64,000 bases of DNA from Asaia bogorensis (GCA_945869965.1 CAMBRC010000004.1:25309-89308), one strand, 5' to 3'. Positions 49,415 to 63,902 are shown, counted from the first letter of the stretch. Notes: generated by a model not told the origin, from the letters alone. Program-made: numbers and translations.

Positions 49415-50850
49415 GGGCGCTGCCTCTCTCGATCGGCACCATCCATTTCGTCGGCATCGGCGGCATCGGCATGTCCGGCATTGCCGAGGTGCTGCACAAT
49501 CTCGGCTATTCCGTGCAGGGCAGCGATATCGCCGATGGTGCCAATGTGCGGCGGCTGCGCGAGTCCGGCATTTCCGTCGCGGTCGGCCATGATGCGCGCA
49601 ACCTCGGCAATAGCCAGGTGGTCGTGGTCTCGACCGCGGTGAAGCCCGACAACCCCGAAGTCCAGGCGGCGCGCGCCCGGCTGATCCCGGTGGTACGCCG
49701 GGCGGAGATGCTGGCCGAACTCATGCGGCTGCGCTGGGCGATCGCCATCGGCGGCACCCATGGCAAGACGACGACCACCAGCCTCGTCGCCGCCGTGCTG
49801 GAGGCCGCCGGGCTCGACCCGACGGTCATCAACGGCGGCATCATCAACAACTACGGCACCAACACCCGCATGGGCGCCGGCGAGTGGATGGTGGTCGAGG
49901 CCGACGAGAGCGACGGCAGCTTTCTCCGGCTCCCAGCCACGATTGCCGTGGTGACCAACATGGACCCCGAGCATCTCGACCACTGGGGCACCGGGGAGGC
50001 CATGCTCGCCGGCTTCGACCAGTTCGTGCAGAACGTGCCATTCTACGGCTTTGCAGTGCTGTGCATCGACCACCCGGCGGTGCAGCAGATGATCCCGCGT
50101 TTGTCCGACCGGCGGATCATCACCTATGGGTTTTCGCCTCAGGCCGATGTGCGCGCGGACAAGCTGGTGATGGACAAGCTCGGCGCCACCTTCGAAGTCA
50201 GCATCGCCGACCGCGCGCGCGGCCGCAGCCGCAAGATGGGGCCGTTCCGCCTGCCGATGCTCGGCCAGCACAATGTGCAGAACGCGCTCGCCGCCGTGGC
50301 GATCGGCGCCGAGATGGAGATCGACGACGCCACGCTGCGCACGGCGTTTGCCAACTTCAAAGGCGTGAAGCGGCGCTTCACCAAGACCGGCGAGGCCGGC
50401 GGCATCACCGTGATCGACGATTACGGCCACCATCCGGTCGAGATCGCCGCCGTGCTGAAGGCCGCGCGCCAGGCCGGCGCCGGCAATGTCGTCGCGGTCG
50501 TCCAGCCGCACCGCTACACCCGGCTGCAATCGCTGTTCGCCGAGTTCTGCACCTGCATGAACGACGCCGGCACGGTGATCGTGGCGGAGACTTACGCCGC
50601 CGGCGAGGCGCCGATCCCTGGCGTTGACCGCGATGCCCTGGTCGAGGGACTGCGCGCGCGCGGGCATCGCAGCGTGGTGCCGCTGCCGGGGCCGGAGCAT
50701 CTGGCCGAGATGGTGCACGCCATCGCCAAGCCCGGTGATTTCGTCATCTGCCTCGGCGCGGGGAACATCACCCAGTGGGCCGCCACTCTGCCCGGCGAGC
50801 TCGCCAAGCTGCAGGCCGGGCAGAAGGCACGGGCCGGAGGTGCGGCATGA
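49411..50850 (+). CDS. murC: UDP-N-acetylmuramate: L-alanine ligase
   Basis: MurC, 479 residues, adds the first amino acid of the stem peptide. It begins with the Gly-rich [17 protein letters not shown]. The ATP loop [18 protein letters not shown] lies near residue 112, then [12 protein letters not shown], and the C-terminal domain holds [20 protein letters not shown]. Length is usual. It overlaps murG and murB by 4 nt each. Confidence 0.97.
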   Translation: MRALPLSIGTIHFVGIGGIGMSGIAEVLHNLGYSVQGSDIADGANVRRLRESGISVAVGHDARNLGNSQVVVVSTAVKPDNPEVQAARARLIPVVRRAEMLAELMRLRWAIAIGGTHGKTTTTSLVAAVLEAAGLDPTVINGGIINNYGTNTRMGAGEWMVVEADESDGSFLRLPATIAVVTNMDPEHLDHWGTGEAMLAGFDQFVQNVPFYGFAVLCIDHPAVQQMIPRLSDRRIITYGFSPQADVRADKLVMDKLGATFEVSIADRARGRSRKMGPFRLPMLGQHNVQNALAAVAIGAEMEIDDATLRTAFANFKGVKRRFTKTGEAGGITVIDDYGHHPVEIAAVLKAARQAGAGNVVAVVQPHRYTRLQSLFAEFCTCMNDAGTVIVAETYAAGEAPIPGVDRDALVEGLRARGHRSVVPLPGPEHLAEMVHAIAKPGDFVICLGAGNITQWAATLPGELAKLQAGQKARAGGAA

Positions 50851-51815
50851 TGGTCGCCGAATCCCCCGCAATCGGGCGCGACGCCATTGCCGAGGCCGCC
50901 AGCCGGTTGCGCGGACGGGCGACGCCGAATGCCCCGCTCGGAGCGCAGACCTGGTTTCGTGTCGGCGGACCGGCCGAATGGCTGGTGCGGCCGGCCGATG
51001 TCGATGATCTCTGCACCTTCCTCGCCGTCCTGCCGCACCATGTCCCCGTCGTGACGATTGGCGCCGCCTCGAACCTGATCGTGCGCGACGGCGGGGTGCG
51101 CGGCGTGGTGGTGAAGCTGGCACGCGGATTCAACGCGATCGAGATCGACGCAAGCGGGGTGATCGCCGGCGCGGCGGCGCTGGACGTCACCGTAGCCGAG
51201 CATGCCGCCGCTGCCGGGCTGTCGGGCATCGAATTCCTGTCGGGCATCCCTGGCAGCATCGGCGGGGCGGTGGCGATGAATGCCGGCGCCTATGGCAGCG
51301 ATGTCGCGGCATGCCTGGACTGGGCCGAGATCGCGACGCGGGACGGCCAGTTGATCCGCCTGCCGGTGCAGAAGCTCGCCCTCGCCTATCGCCATGCCGC
51401 CTTGCCGCCGGGGTCCGTGGTGGTGCGCGCACGCTTTCGCGCCATGCCCGGCGAGTCCGCCACCATCGCCGCCCGCATGGCCGAGATCCGCGCCGCCCGC
51501 GAGGCCAGCCAGCCGGTCCGCGCGCGCACCGGCGGCTCCACCTTCCGCAATCCCGATGCCGGCGAGAGCAGCCTGAAGGCGTGGGAGCTGATCGATGCCG
51601 CTGGCTGCCGCGGCCTGGTCCATGGCGGCGCACAGGTCAGTCAAAAACATTGCAACTTCCTGATTAATACCGGCACCGCGACGTCGGCCGATATCGAGGA
51701 TCTGGGCAACGAAGTCCGCCGCCGCGTGCGCGCCATGAGCGGGGTGGAACTACACTGGGAAATTCGCCGGATCGGCGTGCCCGCGCTGGGGAAAACAACG
51801 GAGAGCGCGGCATGA
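50847..51815 (+). CDS. murB: UDP-N-acetylmuramate dehydrogenase
   Basis: MurB, 322 residues, an FAD enzyme that reduces UDP-GlcNAc-enolpyruvate to UDP-MurNAc. The N-terminal [20 protein letters not shown] is a hallmark. The FAD-binding [20 protein letters not shown] and [21 protein letters not shown] follow, and [10 protein letters not shown] carries the catalytic serine region. The first of two adjacent ATGs (50847) overlaps the murC stop. It overlaps ddl by 4 nt. Confidence 0.96.
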   Translation: MMVAESPAIGRDAIAEAASRLRGRATPNAPLGAQTWFRVGGPAEWLVRPADVDDLCTFLAVLPHHVPVVTIGAASNLIVRDGGVRGVVVKLARGFNAIEIDASGVIAGAAALDVTVAEHAAAAGLSGIEFLSGIPGSIGGAVAMNAGAYGSDVAACLDWAEIATRDGQLIRLPVQKLALAYRHAALPPGSVVVRARFRAMPGESATIAARMAEIRAAREASQPVRARTGGSTFRNPDAGESSLKAWELIDAAGCRGLVHGGAQVSQKHCNFLINTGTATSADIEDLGNEVRRRVRAMSGVELHWEIRRIGVPALGKTTESAA

Positions 51816-52732
51816 CCCGGGTTGCAGTGCTCTATGGCGGCATGTCCGCCGAACGCGAGGTCAGCCTGTCCAGCGGGCGCCAGGTCATCATCGCTCTGCG
51901 CGAAGCCGGCTACGATGTGGTGCCGGTCGAGGTCGGCAGCGACCTTGGCGCGGTGCTGCGCGCCCTCGACCCGCGCCCCGATGCCGTGTTCAACGCGCTG
52001 CATGGCCGCTTCGGCGAGGATGGCGCGATCCAGGGCGTGCTCGACTGGCTCGGCATTCCGTACACCCACTCCGGCGTGCGCGCCTCCGCCCTGGCGATGG
52101 ATAAATCCGCCGCCAAAGCCGTCTTCGCCGCTGCCGGCCTGCCGATCGCCCATGGCCGCATGGTCGATATCGCCGCCCTGGAACACGCCGACCCGATGCC
52201 GCTGCCGTATGTCATCAAGCCGGTCAACGAGGGCTCCTCGGTCGGCGTGGAGATCATGCGCGAGGGCAGCAATCGCCGCGCCAGCGTGGCCGCCGCCTGG
52301 AGCTATGGGCCGGAGGCGATGGTGGAAGAATTCGTCCCCGGCCGTGAGCTGACCGTGGCCGTGATGGGCGAGCGCGCCCTGGCGGTGACCGAGATCACTG
52401 CGTCGAACGGCGACTTCTACGACTACGAGGCGAAGTATGCCGAGGGCGGGTCGCGCCATGTCATCCCGGCCGCGATCCATCCCGACGTCTATGCCAAGGC
52501 GCTCGACGTGGCTCTGGCCGCGCATCGCGCGCTGGGCTGTCGCGGCGCCACCCGCTCGGACTTCCGCTACGACGACACCGCCGGCGAGCCGGGCCGCCTC
52601 GTCCTGTTGGAGGTCAACACCCAGCCCGGCCTGACGCCGACCTCGCTGCTGCCGGAACAGGCTGCACATCTCGGCATGAGTTTCCCGCAGCTATGCGCCT
52701 GGATGGTGGAGAACGCCGCATGTCGCGCGTAA
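51812..52732 (+). CDS. ddl: D-alanine: D-alanine ligase
   Basis: Ddl, 306 residues, an ATP-grasp enzyme that makes D-Ala-D-Ala for MurF. Visible motifs are [17 protein letters not shown] at the N-terminus, [20 protein letters not shown] near residue 67, [17 protein letters not shown] near 132, and [20 protein letters not shown] near 265. All parts are present. It overlaps murB by 4 nt, and its last 13 nt overlap the ftsQ start. Confidence 0.96.
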   Translation: MTRVAVLYGGMSAEREVSLSSGRQVIIALREAGYDVVPVEVGSDLGAVLRALDPRPDAVFNALHGRFGEDGAIQGVLDWLGIPYTHSGVRASALAMDKSAAKAVFAAAGLPIAHGRMVDIAALEHADPMPLPYVIKPVNEGSSVGVEIMREGSNRRASVAAAWSYGPEAMVEEFVPGRELTVAVMGERALAVTEITASNGDFYDYEAKYAEGGSRHVIPAAIHPDVYAKALDVALAAHRALGCRGATRSDFRYDDTAGEPGRLVLLEVNTQPGLTPTSLLPEQAAHLGMSFPQLCAWMVENAACRA

Positions 52733-53550
52733 GGGGAACCCCGCCGCCGGCGCGGATGCAGGACCGCCCTGGCCGGTGGAAGCTGATCTGGCGCAACCAA
52801 CGCCGGAGATTGCGGTCCGGCGCTTTGCTGACCGGGGCCGTGGTGCTTGGCTTTGCCACGCTCTATGGCATCCAGGCGCTGGGCGACGGCGCCAGTCTGC
52901 GCGAACGCGTCGGCGATGTGGCGGCCTCGATGGGCCTGCGTGTCACCAACGTGATCGTCGAGGGTCGCAGCAAGACGCCGGAGCCGATGCTGCGCGCCGC
53001 CCTGGGCATCCGGCCGGGCGAGCCGATCCTCAGCTACTCGCTGGCCGAAGCCCGCCAGCGCCTGGAAAGCATCAAGTGGGTCGAAACCGCCACCGTCGAG
53101 CGCCGCCTGCCGGCCACCATCGTGGTCCGCCTGGTCGAGCGCCGGCCGTTCGCGGTGTGGCAGTCGGAGGGCAAGTTCCTGCTGGTCGATCGCGACGGCG
53201 ACATCGTGGCCGATTCCGATGTGGCGGCGTTCTCCGGCCAGTTGCCGCTGGTGGTCGGGCCCGGCGCACCGGCCGCCGCCGCCGCGCTGATGGACATGCT
53301 GGCCACCCAGCCCGACCTGCAAAAGCGCGTCGTCGCCGCGGTGCGCGTCGGTGAGCGGCGCTGGAACCTGCGCATGAACAACGGTGCGGATGTGATGCTG
53401 CCGGAAGGGGCGGAGATCCAGGCTTTGGCCAAGCTGGCCGAACTCCAGGCGAGCCATTCGCTGCTCGATCGGCCGCTGGCGGTGGTCGATCTGCGGCTGC
53501 CGGACCGGCTGGTGGTGCGGCCGCCGCTATCCCCGGGGCGCAGGACATGA
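52720..53550 (+). CDS. ftsQ: Cell division protein FtsQ
   Basis: A bitopic division protein of 276 residues that links early and late divisome parts. A basic cytoplasmic tail ([13 protein letters not shown]) precedes one membrane segment ([18 protein letters not shown]). A POTRA-type domain follows ([43 protein letters not shown]). The start at 52720 overlaps the end of ddl by 13 nt. Unlike the junctions before it, it is followed by a 163-bp gap containing two family A repeats before ftsA. Confidence 0.92.
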   Translation: MSRVRGTPPPARMQDRPGRWKLIWRNQRRRLRSGALLTGAVVLGFATLYGIQALGDGASLRERVGDVAASMGLRVTNVIVEGRSKTPEPMLRAALGIRPGEPILSYSLAEARQRLESIKWVETATVERRLPATIVVRLVERRPFAVWQSEGKFLLVDRDGDIVADSDVAAFSGQLPLVVGPGAPAAAAALMDMLATQPDLQKRVVAAVRVGERRWNLRMNNGADVMLPEGAEIQALAKLAELQASHSLLDRPLAVVDLRLPDRLVVRPPLSPGRRT

Positions 53551-53560
53551 GCAGCAAGAT

Positions 53561-53603
53561 TCTTCTTTTTGTGAACAAAAAGAAGCAAAAAAACTTTCTT
53601 CGT
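53561..53603 (-). repeat. Family A hairpin repeat (reverse) between ftsQ and ftsA
   Basis: CTTCTTTTTG/CAAAAAGAAG hairpin, then an A-run and CTTTC, starting 11 nt after the ftsQ stop. Confidence 0.85.
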
Positions 53604-53640
53604 TCGCGCGCGGAAAGTCGCGGCTTTTCCTTCAGCCAAT

Positions 53641-53685
53641 GGATGAAGTTTTTTTTGCTTCTTTTTTGTTCACAAAAAAGAAGAC
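53641..53685 (+). repeat. Family A hairpin repeat (forward) between ftsQ and ftsA
   Basis: GGATGAAG, eight T, then an 11-bp-arm hairpin (CTTCTTTTTTG/CAAAAAAGAAG). It ends 28 nt before the ftsA ATG. With the reverse copy it interrupts the otherwise compact cluster. Confidence 0.85.
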
Positions 53686-53713
53686 TTCCCCCCCTCCCTA
53701 AGGGCCACCCGGC

Positions 53714-55012
53714 ATGAACGACATGTCCCGCCGCGCCCTGCCTCCGCCCGACCTCGGCGACGAGGCGCCGCAGCGTCGCGGCCGCCAGTCCGGCCCGTTC
53801 GGGGTGCTAGACATAGGAACCACGAAGATCGTCTGTGTCATCGGCCGGGCGGAGTCGGACGGCACATTGCGGGTACTCGGCTTCGGCTGGCAGAAGGGCC
53901 GCGGCGTGCGCGGCGGCGGCATCGTCGATATCGAGGAGGCGGAGCGCGCGATCCGCGCCGCTGTCGGCCAGGCCGAGGAGGAGGCGGGCATCCGCCTGCC
54001 GAAGGTCACCGTCAACCTGTCCTGTGGCCAGCCGGAAAGCCGCCTGTTCAACGTGCAGTGGCCGGTCGGCGGACGCTCGGTGAATGACGCCGATATCCGG
54101 CGGGTGCTGCAGGAGGGTCGCAGTCGCGCCGCCAGCCCCGGCCGCAGCATCATCCATATCCTACCGATGGCGTTCTCCGCCGACGACGCCCAGGGCGTGG
54201 GCGATCCGCGCGGCCTGCATTGCGAGCAGCTGATCGGCCGGCTGCATGTGGTCGATGCCGGCACCACGGCCTTGCGCACCCTGGATGCCGGGCTGGCGCG
54301 CTGTGACCTTGAGATCGCCGACCTGGTTTCGGCCCCGATGGCGGCGGGGATCGCGACCTTGGTCGAGGACGAGAAGCAGCTTGGCGCCACCGTTCTGGAC
54401 ATGGGCGGCGGCACCACCGGCATGGCGGTCTTTGCCGAAAGCCACTTGTTGCATACCGAACAACTGCCGCTCGGCGGGCTGCATGTCACGCGCGACATCG
54501 CGAGCGTGCTTTCCACCACGATCACCGCGGCGGAGCGGCTCAAGACGCTGTGGGGCAGCGCCCTGGTCAGCCCGGATGACGAGCGCGAGATGCTGCCGGT
54601 GCCGCTGGTCGGCGAGGACGAGCACCAGATCGCCAAGGTGCCGCGCAGCATGATCGTCAACATCATCCGGCCCCGCCTCGAGGAAACGTTCGAACTGGTC
54701 CGCCAGCGGCTTGACGCCTCGGGGCTCGGCCGGGTCGCCGGCCACCGCGTGGTGCTGACCGGCGGCGCGAGCCAGTTGGCCGGCGTACGGGAAATGGCCG
54801 CCGAGATGCTGGGCCGCCAGGTCCGGCTTGGCCGGCCGGCGCAGTTGCGCGGCCTGCCCGACTCGGCGCAGGGCCCGGCCTTCGCCACCGTGGTCGGGCT
54901 GTTGGCGTGGAGTGCCGGCGAGGGCCGCCGGCTGCCGGACCTGGACCTCGATATCGAACCATCGCGTGGGCTGTTCGGCCGGATCGTCGCGTATCTGTGC
55001 GAAAGGGTGTGA
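53714..55012 (+). CDS. ftsA: Cell division protein FtsA
   Basis: An actin-like ATPase of 432 residues that tethers FtsZ to the membrane. The phosphate-1 loop [19 protein letters not shown] lies near residue 33. The 1C subdomain, phosphate-2 motif ([16 protein letters not shown] near 225) and adenosine motif ([17 protein letters not shown] near 345) are visible. The C-terminus ends in a basic-hydrophobic stretch ([14 protein letters not shown]), suitable as membrane-targeting helix. The ftsZ gene follows after 112 bp. Confidence 0.96.
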   Translation: MNDMSRRALPPPDLGDEAPQRRGRQSGPFGVLDIGTTKIVCVIGRAESDGTLRVLGFGWQKGRGVRGGGIVDIEEAERAIRAAVGQAEEEAGIRLPKVTVNLSCGQPESRLFNVQWPVGGRSVNDADIRRVLQEGRSRAASPGRSIIHILPMAFSADDAQGVGDPRGLHCEQLIGRLHVVDAGTTALRTLDAGLARCDLEIADLVSAPMAAGIATLVEDEKQLGATVLDMGGGTTGMAVFAESHLLHTEQLPLGGLHVTRDIASVLSTTITAAERLKTLWGSALVSPDDEREMLPVPLVGEDEHQIAKVPRSMIVNIIRPRLEETFELVRQRLDASGLGRVAGHRVVLTGGASQLAGVREMAAEMLGRQVRLGRPAQLRGLPDSAQGPAFATVVGLLAWSAGEGRRLPDLDLDIEPSRGLFGRIVAYLCERV

Positions 55013-55071
55013 CGAACATGCCACGGCACAGAAACGACCGGCCGGGTTTGCGAAGTTTTGTGGCCCGGGCA

Positions 55072-55099
55072 CTTGCGAATCGATTGCGCGCGGTAGAAG
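55072..55099 (+). promoter_or_regulatory. Weak promoter candidate before ftsZ
   Basis: CTTGCG (55072-55077), a 16-bp spacer and TAGAAG (55094-55099) lie 25 nt before the ftsZ ATG. The match to consensus is poor, but ftsZ often has its own promoters. Confidence 0.25.
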
Positions 55100-55124
55100 T
55101 GAATCTCTTGGGGAGCCAATCCTG

Positions 55125-56771
55125 ATGACGTTGAATCTGACCATTCCGCAGATGATGCACACCGACTTCACGCCGCGCATCACCGTGATCGGCGTCGGCG
55201 GCGGCGGCACCAATGCGGTCGACAACATGATTGCCCTCAATCTCCAGGGCGTCGAGTTCGTGGTCGCCAACACCGACGCGCAGCAGCTGATGCATTCGCG
55301 CGCTGACCGCCGCGTGCAACTCGGGCCGCACATCACCCAGGGCCTCGGCGCCGGCGCTAAGCCGGAAGTCGGCCGGGCAGCGGCGGAGGAGGCGGCCGAA
55401 GAGCTGTATCGCCACCTCGACGGCGCCCATATGGTGTTCATCACCGCCGGCATGGGCGGCGGCACCGGCACCGGGGCAGCCCCGGTGATCGCCCGCATGG
55501 CCCGCGAGCGCAACATCCTCACCGTCGGCGTGGTCACCAAGCCGTTCACCTTCGAGGGCAGCCGCCGGGCGCGCGCCGCCGAGGCGGGGATTGCCGAGTT
55601 GCAGGAATACGTCGACACGTTGATCGTCATCCCGAACCAGAACCTCTTCCGCCTCGCCAATGAGCGCACCGGCTGGAAAGAGGCGTTCAAGATGGCCGAC
55701 CAGGTGCTCTACATGGGCGTCAAGGGCGTGACCGACCTGATGGTCGCCCCCGGCCTGGTGAACCTCGATTTCGCCGACATCCGCACCGTGATGGCCGAGA
55801 TGGGCAAGGCGATGATGGGCACCGGCGAGGCCGAGGGCGAAAACCGCTCGGTCCGCGCCGCCGAACTGGCGATCAGCAACCCGCTGCTGGAAGACACCTG
55901 CATGCGCGGCGCCAAGGGCCTGTTGATCAACATCACCGGCGGCGAGGACATGACGCTGTTCGAAGTTGACGCCGCGGCGAACCGCATCCGCGAGGAAGTC
56001 GACGAAGAAGCCAACATCATCTTCGGCTCGGCGATCGACGAGACGCTGGCCGGCAAGGTCCGCGTTTCCGTGGTCGCCACCGGCATCGAGTCCGCGGTGA
56101 GGACCGCCGAGCGCCCGCGCCTGGTGGCGGTCGCCAATGGTGGCCTGTTCGATGCCAACAGCGATGCCGTCGCCACCGCATCCCCGGACGGTGATACCCA
56201 GGCTGCGCCGCCATCAAACACCCAGATCGGGACACAAGCCGGCCTTGGCGGCAACCAGCCCATTCCGCTGCGCCCGGCTGCACCGTCAACCGGCCTTCCG
56301 CCTGGCATCGGCAGCCGTCCGGCCATGCGCGCAGCCCCCGTCCAGACGCTGCAGGCTTTGCAAACGCAGGTCGTGGCGCCCCGGGTCGGCGTGGCCCAGG
56401 CGCCCTTCACCGAACCGGCCCCGTTGGCGCCCCGCGCGCCCGAAGCCCTTTTGCCCGACCTGGCGCCGCAGCGCCGCACCGAGCCGATGCGCGCCACCGT
56501 GGCACGTCCGACCGCACCGACCGCTGAACCTGCCCGCCCTGCCCCCGCCGTCGGCCCGAACCTGTTCAACCGCGTGACCGGCCTGCTGCGCGGCAACCGC
56601 GGCGCCGGCCCGGCGCCCGAGCCACGCACCGCCACAACGCAGCCAAGCCAATACGCCGAGCCCAGCGCCGAGCTGCCGGCCGAGGCGCCGCGCACCCCGA
56701 CGCCGGGCGAGAAGATCGACCTGGAAATCCCGACCTTCCTGCGCCGCCAGCATTCCGGCACGCCGCACTAG
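55125..56771 (+). CDS. ftsZ: Cell division protein FtsZ
   Basis: The tubulin-like GTPase that forms the division ring, 548 residues. The GTP-binding tubulin signature [10 protein letters not shown] starts near residue 111, preceded by [17 protein letters not shown], and the T7 synergy loop lies in [11 protein letters not shown]. The GTPase core ends near residue 320. A long Pro/Ala/Arg-rich linker follows to about 525. The conserved C-terminal peptide for FtsA binding is [11 protein letters not shown]. Long linkers are usual in alphaproteobacteria. GGGGAG 9 nt upstream supports ATG 55125. Confidence 0.97.
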   Translation: MTLNLTIPQMMHTDFTPRITVIGVGGGGTNAVDNMIALNLQGVEFVVANTDAQQLMHSRADRRVQLGPHITQGLGAGAKPEVGRAAAEEAAEELYRHLDGAHMVFITAGMGGGTGTGAAPVIARMARERNILTVGVVTKPFTFEGSRRARAAEAGIAELQEYVDTLIVIPNQNLFRLANERTGWKEAFKMADQVLYMGVKGVTDLMVAPGLVNLDFADIRTVMAEMGKAMMGTGEAEGENRSVRAAELAISNPLLEDTCMRGAKGLLINITGGEDMTLFEVDAAANRIREEVDEEANIIFGSAIDETLAGKVRVSVVATGIESAVRTAERPRLVAVANGGLFDANSDAVATASPDGDTQAAPPSNTQIGTQAGLGGNQPIPLRPAAPSTGLPPGIGSRPAMRAAPVQTLQALQTQVVAPRVGVAQAPFTEPAPLAPRAPEALLPDLAPQRRTEPMRATVARPTAPTAEPARPAPAVGPNLFNRVTGLLRGNRGAGPAPEPRTATTQPSQYAEPSAELPAEAPRTPTPGEKIDLEIPTFLRRQHSGTPH

Positions 56772-56781
56772 CAGCGCGTGC

Positions 56782-56812
56782 CCCGGCGCCGTGCCACCAG
56801 CATGGCGCCGGG
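56782..56812 (+). terminator. Hairpin after ftsZ
   Basis: Perfect 9-bp arms CCCGGCGCC and GGCGCCGGG around a 13-nt loop, 10 nt past the ftsZ stop. No clear U-run follows. Further on (56850-56890) is an AT-rich stretch with overlapping inverted repeats (CTTTATT/AATAAAG and CAATA/TATTG) before lpxC. Confidence 0.5.
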
Positions 56813-56970
56813 ATGCTGCACCGCAGCCACGGCAATGCAAAAACTACTGCTATTTCAATACTTTATTCTGTAATATTGAGAAATAAAGCTTGACTCGCGC
56901 CGACGCGCGGCACTGCCCTAGTTTCGGCGGCCGTGCTTTGCATGACGGCGCAGGACAGAAAGTCAGGCTC

Positions 56971-57966
56971 ATGGACGGCTTCCCGCACAGTGTGACAATG
57001 TTCCGCTCCACCGGCTCCGGCACGATGGATGACGCCCTGATGGCAGGTGGCCGGATCATGCAGCACACGCTCAAGGCGCCGATCGACTGCGTCGGCATTG
57101 GCCTGCACAGCGGCGCACGCGTGGCGATGGCCCTGCGTCCCGCCGGTGTCGGCCACGGCATCGTCTTTCGGCGCCGCGACCTCGGCATCGACATCCCCGC
57201 CCGCTTCGACCTGGTGGCCGACACACGGCTGTGCACCGTGCTCGCCCACCCCGCGATCGCTGAGGCCCGCATCGGCACGGTGGAACACCTCATGGCCGCC
57301 TTGGCCGCCACTGGCGTGACCAACGTCGTGGTGGAAGTGGACGGCCCGGAATTGCCGATCCTGGACGGATCGGCGGCGAATTTCGTCTTCCTGATCGATT
57401 GCGCGGGGATCATCGCCCAGGACCAGGCGCGCTCCGCCATCGCCATCGCCCGGCCGGTGCGCGTGGACAGCGCCCATGGCGCCTATATCGAACTGCTGCC
57501 GCCAGCCGCCGGCGCCCACGGCCTCGATGCCCGCATCGCCATCGATTTCGATGCCCCGGCGATCGGCGCCCAGTCGCTGGCGCTCCAACTCGACGGCGCC
57601 AGCATTCGCCGGGAACTCGCCCCCGCCCGCACCTTCACCCTGCTCAGCGAGGTCGAGGCGATGCAAGCCGCCGGCCTGGCCCGCGGCGGCAGCCTGGACA
57701 ACGCCGTGGTGGTCGATGGCGACAAGGTGCTCAACCCGGCCGGACTGCGCATGCCCGGCGAATTCGTCCGCCACAAGCTGCTCGACATCGTCGGCGACCT
57801 CGCTTTGGCCGGCACCACCCTGCACGCCGGACTGCGCGCCAACCGGCCCGGCCATGCCCTGAACAATCAGCTCCTGCGCAAGCTCTTTGCCGATCCCGCC
57901 AACTGGCGCCTGGTCGATGGCCCAGCCCCCGTCGAGGGCAACCAGCCCAAGCGCGCCCACGGCTGA
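56971..57966 (+). CDS. lpxC: UDP-3-O-acyl-N-acetylglucosamine deacetylase
   Basis: LpxC, 331 residues from ATG 56971, a zinc enzyme and the committed step of lipid A synthesis. The first zinc ligand lies in GTVEHLMAAL (near residue 109). The second cluster is RHKLLDIVGDLAL (near 268), and the catalytic His region is RANRPGHALNNQLLRKL. The N-terminal strand HTLKAPIDCVGIGLHSG marks the true domain start, so ATG 57025 is also possible. It lies downstream of ftsZ, as in many Gram-negative bacteria, and shows that the organism makes lipopolysaccharide. Confidence 0.94.
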   Translation: MDGFPHSVTMFRSTGSGTMDDALMAGGRIMQHTLKAPIDCVGIGLHSGARVAMALRPAGVGHGIVFRRRDLGIDIPARFDLVADTRLCTVLAHPAIAEARIGTVEHLMAALAATGVTNVVVEVDGPELPILDGSAANFVFLIDCAGIIAQDQARSAIAIARPVRVDSAHGAYIELLPPAAGAHGLDARIAIDFDAPAIGAQSLALQLDGASIRRELAPARTFTLLSEVEAMQAAGLARGGSLDNAVVVDGDKVLNPAGLRMPGEFVRHKLLDIVGDLALAGTTLHAGLRANRPGHALNNQLLRKLFADPANWRLVDGPAPVEGNQPKRAHG

Positions 57967-57974
57967 CGCCAAGC

Positions 57975-58048
57975 AAGGAAGGCCAGGGCGCTGCCCTGGA
58001 CCCGCTGGGGCCTGAGGCCCCAGGCCCCCATCCGTATGCGCCTTCGGC
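57975..58048 (+). repeat. Family B GC-rich double-hairpin repeat, copy 1
   Basis: This 74-bp unit has two stems: CCAGGGC with GCCCTGG, and GGGGCC with GGCCCC around TGA. It closely matches the unit at 63901-63975. It starts 8 nt after the lpxC stop. The remainder of the gap to bamD (58049-58152) is GC-rich with nothing recognised. Confidence 0.85.
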
Positions 58049-58152
58049 TCTGGGGAGGGCGAGGGGCGAAGTCCCCACGTTGCTTGCGTTACATCCGCCT
58101 GGCTGCAATTGGACGGGGTTCGCCACCGCGTTGAGCGTGCTATAAGCAACGC

Positions 58153-59037
58153 GTGCCCTATCCGGTGATTCGATCGATGCTCCGACCCGCCTTCGCTGCC
58201 CTGCTTGTGTTGCTCTCCCTGCCGCTCGCCGGCTGCGAGACCATGTCCGCGTTGAACCCCTTCGCCACGAAGGAGCCCAACCCGGACGAGATCAACCTCC
58301 CGGACCCCGAAGTGCTGTACAACCGTGGCGTCGATGCCCTGTCGTCGCGCCGCTATAACACCGCGGCCACCCAGTTCGATCAGGTCGAACAGAACTACCC
58401 GTATTCCTCCTGGGCGGTGAATGCCCAGTTGATGCAAGGCTACGCCGAATATCTGCAAAGCAAATACACCCCGGCGATCGCCACCCTGGACCGCTTCATC
58501 CAGCTGCACCCCGCCCATCGCGACATCAGCTATGCCTATTACCTGCGCGCACTGGCGCATTACGAACAGATCGCCGACGTCCAGCGCGACCAGCGCGCGA
58601 CCCAGGAGGCGATGGGCGCGCTGCAGGAGGTGGTGAACCGCTTCCCGGAAAGCGCCTATGGCCGCGACGCCCGGCTCAAGATCGACCTCGCCCGCGACCA
58701 TCTGGCGGGCAAGGAAATGGAAATCGGCCGCTACTACCTGAATCAGAAGCTCTACACTGCGGCGATTAACCGCTTCCAGCGCGTGGTCGAGGACTACCAG
58801 ACCACCAACCACGCCGCCGAAGCGCTGCATCGCATGACCGAGATCTACCTGATCCTCGGCCTCACCGAACAGGCACGCAAAACCGCCGCCGTGCTCGGCC
58901 ACAACTATCCCGGCAGCGAATGGTATTCCGACAGCTACGACCAACTCGTCGGCGCCGGCGAGGCTGCTGCCGACGGCGCGCGGACGCCGCAGGAAAAGCC
59001 CGGCATGCTGCGTCGCATGTGGCGCTCCGTATTCTGA
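58153..59037 (+). CDS. bamD: Outer membrane protein assembly factor BamD
   Basis: A lipoprotein of 294 residues, essential partner of BamA in beta-barrel insertion. The lipobox LPLAGC puts the lipidated Cys at residue 28 from GTG 58153; the signal would be more typical if translation starts at ATG 58177 (MLRPAFAALLVLLSLPLAGC). TPR-like helical repeats follow: NRGVDALSSRRYNTAATQFD, YLQSKYTPAIATLDRFIQLHP, GRYYLNQKLYTAAINRFQRV. The segment EVVNRFPESAYGRDARLKID is characteristic. It is followed by recN. Confidence 0.94.
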   Translation: MPYPVIRSMLRPAFAALLVLLSLPLAGCETMSALNPFATKEPNPDEINLPDPEVLYNRGVDALSSRRYNTAATQFDQVEQNYPYSSWAVNAQLMQGYAEYLQSKYTPAIATLDRFIQLHPAHRDISYAYYLRALAHYEQIADVQRDQRATQEAMGALQEVVNRFPESAYGRDARLKIDLARDHLAGKEMEIGRYYLNQKLYTAAINRFQRVVEDYQTTNHAAEALHRMTEIYLILGLTEQARKTAAVLGHNYPGSEWYSDSYDQLVGAGEAAADGARTPQEKPGMLRRMWRSVF

Positions 59038-59079
59038 TCCAGCCGCCCCGAGGCATCGCGTCATGCTGACGGCTTCCCC

Positions 59080-62849
<3,770 letters not shown>

Positions 62850-63014
62850 CCGACGTTAATCGCCGGAAGTAACCTTTCTGGAAGGTCATTGACCGTAATT
62901 TAACGCCGTGGCCGCCCGACTCCGCCGTCGTGCTTCCATGCATCCTGCGATGCGCCGATCGCGCCGTACCGCCGTGCCACAATAGGCATCGCACCAAGGC
63001 CGGGGTCAACGCTG

Positions 63015-63902
63015 GTGCAATTCAGCAATGAACATGGCATCATGGCGGAGTCTTGCCACACCAGACGGAACGCATTGCCGATGGCACCCGAGCGTCCAAT
63101 TGAATTGCGGCCCTTGTTGCGCAAGCCCGCCAAGCCCGCGAACGCCATCCGCGTGCTCGTGGTCGAGGACGTGCCCACGATGGCATTGACGGTCCAGTCA
63201 ATCCTGCTCCAGGCCAGCATGGAGGTCGAACTCGCCGCAACCGGCGCCGAAGCCTGGGAGCGCAAGCTGGATTTCTGCCCTGATATCGCTGTGATCGACC
63301 TCGGCCTGCCCGATGTCCTCGGCTTCGAACTGATCGAACGATTCGCCCAGGCGGGCGACTGCGGCATCATCCTGCTGACCGCCAGCGACGAGGAATCCGA
63401 CCGCGTCATGGCGCTGGAAACCGGTGCCGACGACTACATGGTCAAACCCGCCCCCGGCCGAGAACTGGTCGCCCGTATCCACGCCGTGCACCGGCGCATG
63501 AACCGCCCGCAGGCGGACCGCATGCTGCGAATATACATCGACCCCGCCCAGCGCTGCCTGATCGGCAATGGCGGCGAACGCACCGCCCTGACCGAGGCCG
63601 AGATGTCGGCGCTCGACACCCTGCTCGACGCCGCTGGCAACAGCGTCTCGCGCGAATGGCTCAGCCGCATCGCCCTCAAGCGCCCGTTGCACGCCGATGA
63701 CCGCGCCGTCGATCAACTGGTGATGAAACTGCGCCGAAAACTGGCAAGCCAAGGCGCCTCGGACCGCGTCATCCTCTCAGCCCGCCGCCAAGGCTACGTC
63801 ATCGCCGACCCCAGCCTGTTCCGTGCCGTGCCGCGCACGGCACCGGCAAACAGCAACGGAACCGGCCACATCAACGGGGCCGAGGCGTTCGGGGCAGAGT
63901 AA
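63015..63902 (+). CDS. OmpR/PhoB-type response regulator
   Basis: A two-component transcription regulator of up to 295 residues. The receiver domain spans about residues 38-155. The acidic pair lies in VLVVEDV, the phosphoacceptor is Asp95 in IAVIDLGLPD, the Thr/Ser switch in ILLTASD and the Lys in DDYMVKPA. A winged-helix effector domain follows (ALTEAEMSALDTLL, RAVDQLVMKLRRKL, VILSARRQGYVIA). The N-terminus is uncertain: GTG 63015, ATG 63042 and ATG 63081 are in frame, and only the last has a weak GGAA. No sensor kinase is adjacent, so its signal is unknown. The 165-bp gap before it holds a small ACCTT/AAGGT inverted repeat and no gene. Confidence 0.88.
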   Translation: MQFSNEHGIMAESCHTRRNALPMAPERPIELRPLLRKPAKPANAIRVLVVEDVPTMALTVQSILLQASMEVELAATGAEAWERKLDFCPDIAVIDLGLPDVLGFELIERFAQAGDCGIILLTASDEESDRVMALETGADDYMVKPAPGRELVARIHAVHRRMNRPQADRMLRIYIDPAQRCLIGNGGERTALTEAEMSALDTLLDAAGNSVSREWLSRIALKRPLHADDRAVDQLVMKLRRKLASQGASDRVILSARRQGYVIADPSLFRAVPRTAPANSNGTGHINGAEAFGAE

